DNA from: Chloroflexota bacterium
GTDB lineage: Bacteria; Chloroflexota; Limnocylindria; Limnocylindrales; CSP1-4
Direction of reading: 5' to 3'
Length of the DNA stretch: 42,900 nucleotides
Assembly: GCA_029240655.1 (NCBI GenBank)
Contig: JARDZW010000004.1
Coordinates: forward strand, 1 to 42,900
In this document: in pieces, positions 17,581 through 26,070 of the stretch
Position numbering within the stretch: position 1 is the first letter of the stretch
Layout of the letters: each line of letters opens with the position of its first letter
Translations under genes and position numbers: made by a program
Notes under the pieces: generated by a model
Databases searched by the model: none
Told to the model about the DNA's origin: nothing
Seen by the model: only the letters and a program-made list of their open reading frames with translations

Positions 17581-18524
17581 CGCGCCTCACCGGCGTAGTA
17601 CACCCAGCGCCGGGCCGTTCCGAACAGGACGAGCGTGATGGCCAGCGTGATCGCGAACAGGAGCCACGCGAGCGTCGCCCCGTACGACATGTTCTGGAAC
17701 GTGAAGAAGTTCTTGTACAAGTACAGGTTGTAGAACATCGTCGAGCCGCCTGGCTCTCCAGTGCCGTCCTGGAGCACCAGCGGGACGAGGAAATACTGCA
17801 TGACCTCGACGACCGACAGCACCATCGTGAAGAAGATGACCGGGGTCAGCATCGGGATCGTGATGTGGCGCAGGGACGCCCACGCCCCCGCTCCGTCGAT
17901 CCGGGCGGCTTCATACAGATCCGTGGGGATCCCCTTGAGCCCGGCAAGGTAGACGATCATCCCCGCGCCGATGCCCCAAACCCCGATGAGCGCGAGACCG
18001 GGGTAGACCCATGAGGGATCCTCCAGCCACGCGGGTGGGTTCTCGACACCGACCGCCTGGAGGGCCAGGTTGATCCAGCCCGTGCTCGGGTTGAGCATCC
18101 CGCCCCAGATGAAGACGGCGGCCACGAACGGCACGACGTAGGGCAGGAAGAACAGGACCCGGAAGGCGCTCGAGCCGTACAGGTGCCGGGAATGGAGCAG
18201 CAGCGCCACGAGGAGCGGCAGGATCACCGCTATGGGCAGTGCGAGCGCAGCGAATTTCAGGGTGATGACGAGCGAATCCCAGACCTGCTGATCGTTGATC
18301 AGCTTCTCGTAGTTCTTCAGCCCCACGAACGCCAGCGGCTGGGCCTGGGCGAGGTTGATGTTGGTGAACGAGAAGGCCAGCGTCGCGATCATCGGGATGG
18401 CGGTGAACGCCGCAAAGCCGATGAGCCATGGCGCGATGAAGACATAGCCCCAGCGAGCGCGCCGCCAGCCCAGCCCGGAGAAGCGAGGCTGCCGTGGCGG
18501 TCGCGCCACGCTGGGGTTAGCCAT
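17577..18524 (-). CDS. Carbohydrate ABC transporter permease, MalF family
   Basis: A 315-residue CUT1 permease with six predicted membrane segments. The cytoplasmic EAA loop reads DLYEAARIDGAGAWASLRHITIPMLTP. The N-terminal RPPRQPRFSGLGWRRARWGYVFIAPWLIGF segment is typical of MalF/UgpA-like subunits. It lies three bases after the binding-protein gene and overlaps the MalG-type gene by four, so all three are made together. Size and topology are normal for the family. The substrate cannot be read from the permease alone. Confidence 0.95.
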   Translation of the reverse strand: MANPSVARPPRQPRFSGLGWRRARWGYVFIAPWLIGFAAFTAIPMIATLAFSFTNINLAQAQPLAFVGLKNYEKLINDQQVWDSLVITLKFAALALPIAVILPLLVALLLHSRHLYGSSAFRVLFFLPYVVPFVAAVFIWGGMLNPSTGWINLALQAVGVENPPAWLEDPSWVYPGLALIGVWGIGAGMIVYLAGLKGIPTDLYEAARIDGAGAWASLRHITIPMLTPVIFFTMVLSVVEVMQYFLVPLVLQDGTGEPGGSTMFYNLYLYKNFFTFQNMSYGATLAWLLFAITLAITLVLFGTARRWVYYAGEAR

Positions 18525-18527
18525 GGA

Positions 18528-20018
18528 TCAGCTGCCGCCCGCGTCCCAGACGCCCTGCATCTCGGCGCGTAGGGCCTCGATCTCGGCGTTCAGGTCGAGT
18601 CCGGGGGTCGTCTGCCACTTGGTCCCGTACTTGCTCAGCAAGTCGAGGGTCTGGTTGTAGGCCGGCATATACGATTCGAAGTTCGGCACATCGGCGAACG
18701 CGACGCCCTCCTTGGCCACCTTCGTGTCGATCCCCTGCGTGTAGTCGGCGAACTGTGCCTGCAGGAACGCATCCTGCTTCGATTCCACCGCGGGCATCCC
18801 GCCATAGAGCGTGAGCAGATCCTCGTTGCCGAGCAGGTACAGCAGCACCTCGAACGCCTGGTCGGGGTTCTTGCTCGTCTTCATGATGCGCCACGTGTCG
18901 GCGTTGAACGCGGCCGTCGTCTTGCCCTGATAGGCCGGGGTCGCGGCCATGTTCCAGTCGTCACCCGCGTCCGAGATGCAATACGTCGACCACAGGTAAT
19001 TGGTACTCATCGCGACCTTGCCGGCGCAGAACGGATATCCGGCCGGATTGATGTCGGTGGTCTCGAAGATGGGACCGGTCATGCTGAAGTGGTCGGTCCA
19101 GATGCCGTCGTAGAAATGCTTCCACGCGGCCGCCCATGCGGCCGGGATCTCGACGGTCTTGCCGTCCGCGGCCATGAACGAGCCGGCACCCCAGTACGCG
19201 CCGGTCTGACGCAGATCGTCACGCTGCGGTTCGAAGCCCCATTGCACGATCTTTTCCGGATCGAAGCCTTCCTCGGTGGCGTCCGCACCGTTCTCGTCGA
19301 CGGTCAGGATCTTCGCGATCTCGCGGACCGTGTCGTAGTCCCACGGACGCTTGGAACCGTCCGGCATCGTGTACTCGCTGTTCCACGCGTGTGGCGGCTC
19401 GGCGAGACCGGCCTCCTTGAACATATCGGCCTTGTAGAACAACACGGACGGATAGACCGCGTACGGGATGCCGAGCTGGCCCTCGCCGCCGGCGTTGTAC
19501 AGGTCAACGGTCGACTCGGGGAACTGGCCCATATCGAAGCCGGCCTTGTCGATGTGCGGCTGCAGGTCGAGCCACTGGCCGTGGAACGCCTCTGCGCCGC
19601 CGATGCCGACCGGGCCCACGATGTCGGGGCCGTTGCCCGCTGCCAGCTGCGTGGAGAGCGCGTCGCGTGCGCCCTGGTAGATGAACCCCTCGAACTGCAG
19701 ATGGATGCCCTCGTGCGAGGCGTTGAAGTCGTCGGTCACCTTGAGCTCCACTTCGACCTGTTCGGGCGCATCACCGGTCCCGAGACAGCAGTACCAGCGG
19801 ATCAGGACGTCGCCCGGGTCTGGCTGTGAGCCCGTGACCGGCAGCGGCGTCGGGACCGGTTCGGTCGACTCGGCGGGCGCCGATGCGTCCGCTGATCCCG
19901 CGGGTGCGGCCGATCCGGCTGACGGCGCCACCGCGCTTGGAGTTGCCCCTCCACAGGCACCGGCCAGCAGGGCCAGCATTGATACCAGGACGGCGATCCG
20001 CCCGAACGTCGGTTGCAT
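18528..20018 (-). CDS. ABC transporter sugar-binding lipoprotein
   Basis: A 496-residue extracellular solute-binding protein of family 1. A signal peptide with a basic start and a hydrophobic core ends in LLAGAC, so C22 is the likely lipidated residue and the protein is tethered outside the membrane. A short Ala/Ser/Pro-rich linker follows (about 25-60) before the binding domain. ATG 20018 is preferred over an upstream in-frame start because GGAGG lies about nine bases before it and the lipoprotein signal begins there. It is 50 bases downstream of the GntR gene and 3 bases upstream of the MalF-type permease. The substrate is unknown; the neighbouring deacetylase, BadF kinase and GH4 enzyme favour a beta-linked disaccharide, possibly an amino-sugar one. 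Confidence 0.93.
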   Translation of the reverse strand: MQPTFGRIAVLVSMLALLAGACGGATPSAVAPSAGSAAPAGSADASAPAESTEPVPTPLPVTGSQPDPGDVLIRWYCCLGTGDAPEQVEVELKVTDDFNASHEGIHLQFEGFIYQGARDALSTQLAAGNGPDIVGPVGIGGAEAFHGQWLDLQPHIDKAGFDMGQFPESTVDLYNAGGEGQLGIPYAVYPSVLFYKADMFKEAGLAEPPHAWNSEYTMPDGSKRPWDYDTVREIAKILTVDENGADATEEGFDPEKIVQWGFEPQRDDLRQTGAYWGAGSFMAADGKTVEIPAAWAAAWKHFYDGIWTDHFSMTGPIFETTDINPAGYPFCAGKVAMSTNYLWSTYCISDAGDDWNMAATPAYQGKTTAAFNADTWRIMKTSKNPDQAFEVLLYLLGNEDLLTLYGGMPAVESKQDAFLQAQFADYTQGIDTKVAKEGVAFADVPNFESYMPAYNQTLDLLSKYGTKWQTTPGLDLNAEIEALRAEMQGVWDAGGS

Positions 20019-20068
20019 GCGCGTAGTCCTCCGTCTGCGATGAACGCTCGATGGGTTCCTCGACGTTG

Positions 20069-20863
20069 TCACCGGCTCGCTCCTCCTCCACGTGGCAGCA
20101 CCTCGGTTGGTCGCGACCAGCTCGGCCGCTCGACATCGCGCTCGACGTAGTAGCGCGAGCGATCCCCGCGCACGAACGTCCGACCGAACTCGACCGCCGT
20201 GTCGTCGGCAGCGAACGCGATGCCTTCGATCAGGAGTGCCGCGGCCCCGCGGCGCTGGCCCAGCAGGGCGGCCTCGCGGGTCCGCAACAGGACGGGCTCC
20301 AGCGCCTCGCGTGCGCGGACGACCGGGGTCCCGTACCGGGCAGCCATCAGCTCGTACAGCGAGGCATGTTCGAGATCGCTCGCGAGCAGACCCGGGAACC
20401 GCTCGGCCGGGAGATGGACCTGCTCGAGGAGGTACGGCTCGCCACCCGCAAGCCGGAGCCGCTCGAGATACAGCGTCGGCGAACCCGCCTCGAGACCCAA
20501 CGCCGCGGCGACGGACACCGTGGCCGACTCGGGCCGGGCCGAGATCAGGCGGGTCTGTGGGTCAAGGCCGCGCTCCTGCATCTCGTCCGCGAAGCTGGCG
20601 CGGCTCGCGATGTCACGCTCCAGGCGCGGCCGCAGGACGAATGTGCCACGTCCGCGGGTCCGCTCGATGCGCCCCTGCTGGGCGAGCTCCCCGAGCGCCC
20701 GGCGGACGGTGATCAGGCTGACACCGTAATGGCGGGCCAGCTCACGCTCCGGCGGGAGGCGATCGCCCGGCTGCCACGTCCCGTCGTCCAGGGATTCGCG
20801 CAGGTCGAGATACACCTGGTGGTGCATCGGAACGGGGCCGAGCGAGAGTCGGAAACGGGCCAT
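20069..20863 (-). CDS. GntR family regulator, HutC/UTRA subfamily
   Basis: A 264-residue transcription factor. Residues ~10-78 are the GntR winged helix (PPERELARHYGVSLITVRRALGELAQQG, then the wing RTRGRGTFV). Residues ~95-240 are the UTRA ligand-binding domain, which in this subfamily usually binds a phosphorylated sugar. It is the first gene of the sugar operon and is divergent from the GH4 gene, with a 26-bp palindrome in the shared promoter region. It probably represses both directions until a sugar phosphate releases it. GAGGAG lies about 13 bases before the ATG. Confidence 0.92.
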   Translation of the reverse strand: MARFRLSLGPVPMHHQVYLDLRESLDDGTWQPGDRLPPERELARHYGVSLITVRRALGELAQQGRIERTRGRGTFVLRPRLERDIASRASFADEMQERGLDPQTRLISARPESATVSVAAALGLEAGSPTLYLERLRLAGGEPYLLEQVHLPAERFPGLLASDLEHASLYELMAARYGTPVVRAREALEPVLLRTREAALLGQRRGAAALLIEGIAFAADDTAVEFGRTFVRGDRSRYYVERDVERPSWSRPTEVLPRGGGASR

Positions 20864-20918
20864 CGTGGCTGGCGGCTCCTCTAGGTCGGGCGGCGAAGAC
20901 CAGGGTTGCGCGGTCCGC

Positions 20919-20944
20919 GATTGCTGATAACGTTATAAGCAATC
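20919..20944. promoter_or_regulatory. Palindromic GntR operator in the divergent sugar promoter
   Basis: A 26-bp palindrome with only one mismatched pair, centred between 20931 and 20932. The outer half-sites are GATTGCT and AGCAATC and the core is ATAACGTTAT. It is AT-rich in a GC-rich setting and lies between the GntR start (20863) and the GH4 start (20990). The site overlaps TTATAA, a possible -10. Confidence 0.75.
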
Positions 20945-20989
20945 GTGTCAAGCCCCCGGCCCCGCTGGCTTGACGGAATGGGAGGGTGG

Positions 20990-22258
20990 ATGGGCACCAG
21001 GATCACGGTCGTCGGCGGCGGCAGCACCTACACCCCGGAGCTGGTCGACGGCTTCGTGCGACGCGCGGACCGCCTTCCCATCGACGAGCTCGTCCTGCTC
21101 GATACGGACCCCGACCGGCTCGACGTCGTCGGCGGCCTCGCGCAACGCATGCTCGACCGGCTCGACTGGACCGGCCGCCTGCAGCTGACCGGCGATCGGG
21201 ACGCCGCCCTCGACGGCGCTGACTTCGTGCTCTTCCAGCTGCGGGTCGGCGGCCAGGCAGCTCGGCTCGTCGACGAGACCCTCCCCCTCCGATTCGGGGT
21301 CATCGGCCAGGAGACCACCGGCGCGGGGGGCTTCGCCAAGGCGATGCGCACGGTCCCGGTCGTGCTCGAGCTCGCAGAGCTGGTGGCCCGCCGCTCGGCG
21401 CCAGACGCGTGGATCGTCGACTTCACGAACCCGGTCGGCATCGTCACCCAGGCGCTCATCGATGCCGGGCACCGGGCGATCGGCTTGTGCAATGTCGGGA
21501 TCAACCTGCAGCGCCGGATGGCCACGCTCTTCGAGGTGGAGCCGGAGCGGGTCGAGCTGGAGCACGTCGGGCTCAACCACCTGACCTGGGAACGTGCGGT
21601 CCGTGTGGATGGGATCGACCGCCTGCCCGAGCTGCTCGACGAGCACGCCGAGCTGTTCGCGGATGAATTCCGTCTCCCGGTCGACATGATCCGCACGATC
21701 GGCGCGATCCCGTCCTACTACCTGCGTTACTACTTCCTCACCCGGACGGTGCTCGAGGAGCAACGCGCGGGCCACACCCGGGCCAGGGACGTCATGGACA
21801 TCGAGGCCCGCCTCCTCGAGCTCTACCGGGACCAGTCCCTCGCCGAGAAGCCAGCGTTGCTGGACGACCGCGGTGGCGCCTTCTACAGCGAGGCCGCGGC
21901 CCAGCTCATCGCATCGCTCCACGACGGCGCGGGCGACGTCCAGATCGTGGACGTCCGCAACGACGGAGCGATGCCGGACCTGCCGGCCTCGGCGGTGGTC
22001 GAGGTCCCGGCGCGCATCGATCGGGATGGCGCGCATCCGCTCCCGCTGGCGCCCCTGGCGCCAGAGCAGCGCGGCCTCGTCCAGGCCCTGAAGGCGTACG
22101 AGGACCTGACCGTGGCCGCGGCGCGTTCGGGCGACCGGACGCTGGCTGTCCGGGCGCTGGGGGCGAACCCGCTCGTCGGGTTAGAGGTCGCGCGACCGCT
22201 GCTCGAGGCGATCCTCGAAGCGGACCGGAAACACCTGGATCGGTTCGCCATCGCCTGA
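20990..22258 (+). CDS. Glycoside hydrolase family 4 (6-phospho-beta-glucosidase type)
   Basis: An NAD-dependent, metal-dependent glycosidase of 422 residues. It starts with the Rossmann motif ITVVGGGSTYTPELVDGF. The metal ligands are C167 in CNVGIN and H197 in GLNHLTW, at the usual spacing. DFTNPVGIVTQ and IPSYYLRYY segments fit the 6-phospho-beta-glucosidase (LicH/CelF/BglT) branch. The enzyme oxidises C3, eliminates and re-adds water. ATG 20990 is chosen for GGGAGGG just upstream; in-frame GTG 20945 and ATG 20978 are alternatives, and GTG 20945 abuts the operator. No PTS is nearby, so a phosphorylated substrate would have to come from the BadF kinase. Confidence 0.92.
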   Translation: MGTRITVVGGGSTYTPELVDGFVRRADRLPIDELVLLDTDPDRLDVVGGLAQRMLDRLDWTGRLQLTGDRDAALDGADFVLFQLRVGGQAARLVDETLPLRFGVIGQETTGAGGFAKAMRTVPVVLELAELVARRSAPDAWIVDFTNPVGIVTQALIDAGHRAIGLCNVGINLQRRMATLFEVEPERVELEHVGLNHLTWERAVRVDGIDRLPELLDEHAELFADEFRLPVDMIRTIGAIPSYYLRYYFLTRTVLEEQRAGHTRARDVMDIEARLLELYRDQSLAEKPALLDDRGGAFYSEAAAQLIASLHDGAGDVQIVDVRNDGAMPDLPASAVVEVPARIDRDGAHPLPLAPLAPEQRGLVQALKAYEDLTVAAARSGDRTLAVRALGANPLVGLEVARPLLEAILEADRKHLDRFAIA

Positions 22259-22348
22259 CCCGGGACGATCGACGCGACACGCGCCTGCAATGCCGAGACG
22301 GGGCCGGTGGGCCGCGTGATCTGACCCGATGCGGCATGCTTGCCCGCG

Positions 22349-25204
22349 ATGTCCGACCCGTACCGCTCCCAGGCCTACCCGATCAACGACCAGCAACCGC
22401 CCCGCCGGACCACCGCCGGCTGGATCGCGATCATCGTGTTCGCGTTCCTGGCCGCGGTCGGCATCCTGGCCGCGTTCGCCGCGCTGTCCGTCTACGGCTC
22501 CCTGACCGAGGATCTCGAACCGCCCGAGGAGCTGACCGACTACACGCTGCCGGAGGAGACCGTGCTCCTCGACCGAACCGGGGAGGTCGAGCTGGCCCGC
22601 TTCGGCGAGTTCAAGCGCGACGTCGTGGCCTTCGAAGACATCCCTCCGCTGATGCTCGACGCGACGACCGCGATCGAGGACAAGACCTTTTGGGAGAACG
22701 CCGGGTTCGACCCGCTGGCCATCGTCGCCGCCGGTCTCGACTCGTTGCGCGGCAACAGCCGCGGCGCATCGACGATCACCCAGCAGCTCGTCCGCGCGCG
22801 CTTGCTCGATCCGGATCTGCTGCAGGACGAGGACCGGACGTTCGAACGCAAGCTCAAGGAGATCATCCAGTCCATCCGGGTGACGCAGTACTTCGCCGAA
22901 CAGGGCGACGACGGCAAGAAGCAGATCATCGAGGCGTATCTCAACCAGATCTATTACGGAAACCAGAGCTACGGCGTGAAGGCCGCGGCTCGGTCGTACT
23001 TCGGCAAGGAGCTCGCCGACCTGACGCCGGGTGAGGCAGCGACGCTCGCTGGGCTTCCCAAGTCGCCGTCCAACTACGACCTGGTGCGTAACGCAAATGA
23101 GAGCTGCGACAGCGAGCCGGAGGAGGGCGCAGCCTGTCCCGCGGCCGACAGCCACCTCATCGTCCCGCCAGACACCGTCATCCTCCAGCGCCGGGACCAG
23201 ATCCTCGAGCTCATGGCGGACGACCGAACCCCGATCTCGAAGGACCAGTACAGCGACGCCGAGATCACCGCGGACGTCGGCAAGGAGGTCGAGCTCGCAC
23301 GACAGACGGCGCCCCGCTGGCTGGCTCCGCACTTCGTGTGGGCCGTGCGCGACGAGCTGACGGTCAAGCTGTGCGGCGAGGACGCCCCGTCGTGCGAGGA
23401 GCTCGACAACGGCGGACTGCAGGTGATCACGACCGTGGATCTCGAGCTCCAGAAGATCGCCGAGAAGTGGGTCAAGGGCGCGACGATCGTTCCCCACCGC
23501 GCGAGCAACAGGCGGGAAGCTGCCGCCAAGGCCCTCGGCTTCGATCGCTACGAGCCCTGGATGCGCAATCTCGAGGACAAGAACGTTCGTAATGGCGCCC
23601 TGGTCGCGCTCGACTACGAGACCGGCGAGCTCGTCGCCTACGTCGGCTCGGCCGAGTACTACGCGACCCAGAGCCGCCCGGAGTTCCAGCCCCAGTACGA
23701 CGTCGTCGGACAGGGCTTCCGCCAGCCGGGCTCGGCCTTCAAGCCCTTCAATTACGTCGTCGGCATCGACGACGGCACGATGACCGCGGGCGACATGTTC
23801 ATGGACGTCGGCACGGATTTTGGCGGCCGCTACACCCCGAACGACGCGGACAACCTCGAGCGCGGTCCCGTGCGGCTACGGAACGCGCTGCAGTTCTCCC
23901 TGAACATCCCGGCCGTCAAGGCGATGGCCCTCAACACCCCCGAGCACATGTTCGCCCGGGCCAAGGATTTCGGCATGACCTTCCAGAGCGACACGACCGA
24001 TGCCGGCCTGGCCCTCGCGCTGGGCGTCGCGGAGACCCGGCCGGTGGACCTCGCGTCCGCCTACGGGACCCTCGGGAACGGCGGCCGGCGCATCCCGCCC
24101 ACGACGATCCTGGCGATCAAGAACGGTGCGGGTGAGGACGTCGTCGAGCCCTATGTCCCACCCGAAGGCACACAGGTGGTCAGCCCGCAGGCTGCCTGGA
24201 TCGTCACCGATATCCTCGCTGGCAACACCAACCGCCGCGTGAACCCGTTCTGGGGCGAATTCGCCGTGGAGGGACCCGGCGGCGACCGCCGGCCGGCGAC
24301 GCTCAAGACCGGCACGAACAACGACGCCAAGGACCTCAACGCGTACGGCTACATCGCGCCGCCCACCGAGGCGGGCCGGGCGGACGGCGCCTACGCCCTG
24401 TCGGTCGGGGCGTGGAACGGCAACAGCGACAACACCGCCGTCGGCCAAGTCTTCTCCATCGATGTCTCGACCTTCGTCTGGCAGGGATTCGTCCAGGAGG
24501 CCAGCGCCGAGTGGGAGATCACGAACTTCGAGCGTCCGGCCGAGGGCTTGACCCAGGTCAGGATCGACGAGTTCACCGGAATGCTGCCCAGCTCTGGCAG
24601 CGAGGGCGTCGAAGAGTGGTTCATCGGCGACAGCGCGCCCGATTCCCGCGTGGAGAGCGATACGTGCGGTGAAGAGGTCCTGTCGGTCGCCGGTCACGAA
24701 GACAAGTTCGACAACTGGATGGTCGCGGACCGCGACTGGATCGCGCGCGCGGAACGTGGGCCGGGCACCCGCGGCGGACCCGAGAACACGCGAGTCACGT
24801 ACTTCTACAACAACCAATTCAACCCATACGGGCGCACCTGGGGCGTGCTCGTTGACGGCGACGGCTGCGGATCGCCCAGCCCTTCACCGAGCTGTTTCAT
24901 CGTCCCCACGCCTGACCCGAGCGGCGTGGTCCCCTCGTTCGCGTTGCCCTCGCCCACGGGCGACGAGGCGGTCGCGCAGCCCTGCCCGACGGCGCCCCCG
25001 ACCGCGAGCCCGTCGTTGGAACCGAGTGCCACGCCCGAACCGTCCCTCGAGCCGACGCCCGAACCGACGCCGGAACCGACACCCGAACCGACGCCGGAAC
25101 CGACGCCCGAACCGACACCCGAACCGACGCCCGAACCGACGCCACCGCCGTCGGCCGCTCCTGAGGGGTCGGTCGCGCCGGCAGCCGCGTCCACATCTCC
25201 CTGA
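22349..25204 (+). CDS. Class A penicillin-binding protein (glycosyltransferase/transpeptidase)
   Basis: A bifunctional peptidoglycan synthase of 951 residues. It has a short cytoplasmic Pro-rich N-terminus, one membrane anchor (~27-52), and a GT51 domain with catalytic E110 in AIEDKTF, then GASTITQQLVR and KLKEIIQS. The transpeptidase has SAFK at 462-465 (nucleophile S462), SLN at 517-519 and KTG at 653-655. Both activities look intact. The C-terminal ~90 residues are Pro/Thr/Glu-rich and end in T-P-E-P repeats, probably a cell-wall spacer. ATG 22349 is used; an in-frame TTG sits nine bases earlier. It is separated from the GH4 gene by 90 bases with no obvious terminator. Confidence 0.95.
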   Translation: MSDPYRSQAYPINDQQPPRRTTAGWIAIIVFAFLAAVGILAAFAALSVYGSLTEDLEPPEELTDYTLPEETVLLDRTGEVELARFGEFKRDVVAFEDIPPLMLDATTAIEDKTFWENAGFDPLAIVAAGLDSLRGNSRGASTITQQLVRARLLDPDLLQDEDRTFERKLKEIIQSIRVTQYFAEQGDDGKKQIIEAYLNQIYYGNQSYGVKAAARSYFGKELADLTPGEAATLAGLPKSPSNYDLVRNANESCDSEPEEGAACPAADSHLIVPPDTVILQRRDQILELMADDRTPISKDQYSDAEITADVGKEVELARQTAPRWLAPHFVWAVRDELTVKLCGEDAPSCEELDNGGLQVITTVDLELQKIAEKWVKGATIVPHRASNRREAAAKALGFDRYEPWMRNLEDKNVRNGALVALDYETGELVAYVGSAEYYATQSRPEFQPQYDVVGQGFRQPGSAFKPFNYVVGIDDGTMTAGDMFMDVGTDFGGRYTPNDADNLERGPVRLRNALQFSLNIPAVKAMALNTPEHMFARAKDFGMTFQSDTTDAGLALALGVAETRPVDLASAYGTLGNGGRRIPPTTILAIKNGAGEDVVEPYVPPEGTQVVSPQAAWIVTDILAGNTNRRVNPFWGEFAVEGPGGDRRPATLKTGTNNDAKDLNAYGYIAPPTEAGRADGAYALSVGAWNGNSDNTAVGQVFSIDVSTFVWQGFVQEASAEWEITNFERPAEGLTQVRIDEFTGMLPSSGSEGVEEWFIGDSAPDSRVESDTCGEEVLSVAGHEDKFDNWMVADRDWIARAERGPGTRGGPENTRVTYFYNNQFNPYGRTWGVLVDGDGCGSPSPSPSCFIVPTPDPSGVVPSFALPSPTGDEAVAQPCPTAPPTASPSLEPSATPEPSLEPTPEPTPEPTPEPTPEPTPEPTPEPTPEPTPPPSAAPEGSVAPAAASTSP
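25052..25143 (+). repeat. 12-bp tandem repeat encoding T-P-E-P
   Basis: Seven full copies and a partial copy of CCGACGCCCGAA and near variants (CCGACGCCGGAA, CCGACACCCGAA). Each copy codes for P-T-P-E, giving the repetitive tail of the penicillin-binding protein. The unit is a multiple of three, so copy-number change keeps the frame. Confidence 0.95.
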
Positions 25205-25226
25205 CGCCGCCTTCCGTGCCGGCGTG

Positions 25227-26018
25227 ATGCCCGCGATCGTCGAGTTGCGGGAGGTCTCGGTGCGCCGGGCGGGCCGCACCATTCTCGGTCCGCTCGACTT
25301 GACGGTGCGCGACGGCGAGCGCTGGGTCGTGCTCGGGCCGAACGGCAGTGGCAAGACGACCCTGCTGTCGGTCGCGTCCATGAATCTGTGGCCCACGACG
25401 GGCACCGTGGAGGTGCTCGGGGAGCGCTACGGACGAACGGATGCGCGCGAGCTTCGGCGTCGCGTCGGGTTCGCGGGGTCCGCGATCGAGGCTGCGATGC
25501 GACCCGATCTGACCCCGACGACGCTGATCATGACGGCCCGTCACGGCGCATTCGAGCCGTGGTGGCATGTCTACGACGACGCCGATCGCGATCGGGCGCG
25601 AGAACTCGGGGAGCGGATGGGCCTGGCCGGTCACCTCGATCAGGCGTTCGGGACATTGTCCGCCGGCGAACGCCGGCGCACCTCGATCGCCCGGGCGCTG
25701 ATGCCCGACCCGGACGTGCTCATCCTGGACGAGCCGATGGCGAGCCTCGACCTCGCCGCGCGTGAGCTGCTCATCGGGGACCTCGAAGCGCTCGCCCGGG
25801 AGCCGCGGCTGCGCGCGCTGATCCTCGTGTCGCACCATCTCGAGGAGATCCCAGCGGGGTTCGGGCACGCGCTCGTGCTGCGCGAGGGTCGGGTGCTCGC
25901 GGCCGGGCCGAGTCAGGACGTCCTCACGGACGACGTCCTGACCGGGGCGTTCTCGATGCCGCTCACGGTCGAGGGGCATGATGGCCGCTGGACGGCCAGG
26001 ATGCGACGCGATCCGTGA
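25227..26018 (+). CDS. Lone ABC transporter ATP-binding protein
   Basis: A 263-residue ABC ATPase. Walker A is GPNGSGKTT (~37-45), the signature is LSAGERRR, Walker B is VLILDEPM and the H-loop is LVSHH. It resembles single ATPases annotated near molybdate or iron ABC proteins (ModF/YlmA-like). No permease or binding protein is adjacent. The frame upstream is open into the penicillin-binding protein gene, but that is a shadow; ATG 25227 begins a natural ABC start (PAIVELREVSVRRAG). GTG 25224 is an alternative start. The partner and substrate are unknown. Confidence 0.9.
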   Translation: MPAIVELREVSVRRAGRTILGPLDLTVRDGERWVVLGPNGSGKTTLLSVASMNLWPTTGTVEVLGERYGRTDARELRRRVGFAGSAIEAAMRPDLTPTTLIMTARHGAFEPWWHVYDDADRDRARELGERMGLAGHLDQAFGTLSAGERRRTSIARALMPDPDVLILDEPMASLDLAARELLIGDLEALAREPRLRALILVSHHLEEIPAGFGHALVLREGRVLAAGPSQDVLTDDVLTGAFSMPLTVEGHDGRWTARMRRDP

Positions 26019-26070
26019 CCGACGTGGCGCACGACACGCGAATGTCACGACTTCGGCGCACCATGACGCG

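Noticed and set aside
22181-23497. 438-codon minus-strand frame inside the GH4 and PBP genes
   Set aside because: Antisense shadow; PBP motifs on the plus strand are intact.
25052-25143. Tandem repeat considered as CRISPR array
   Set aside because: No spacers; direct 12-bp coding repeats inside a gene.
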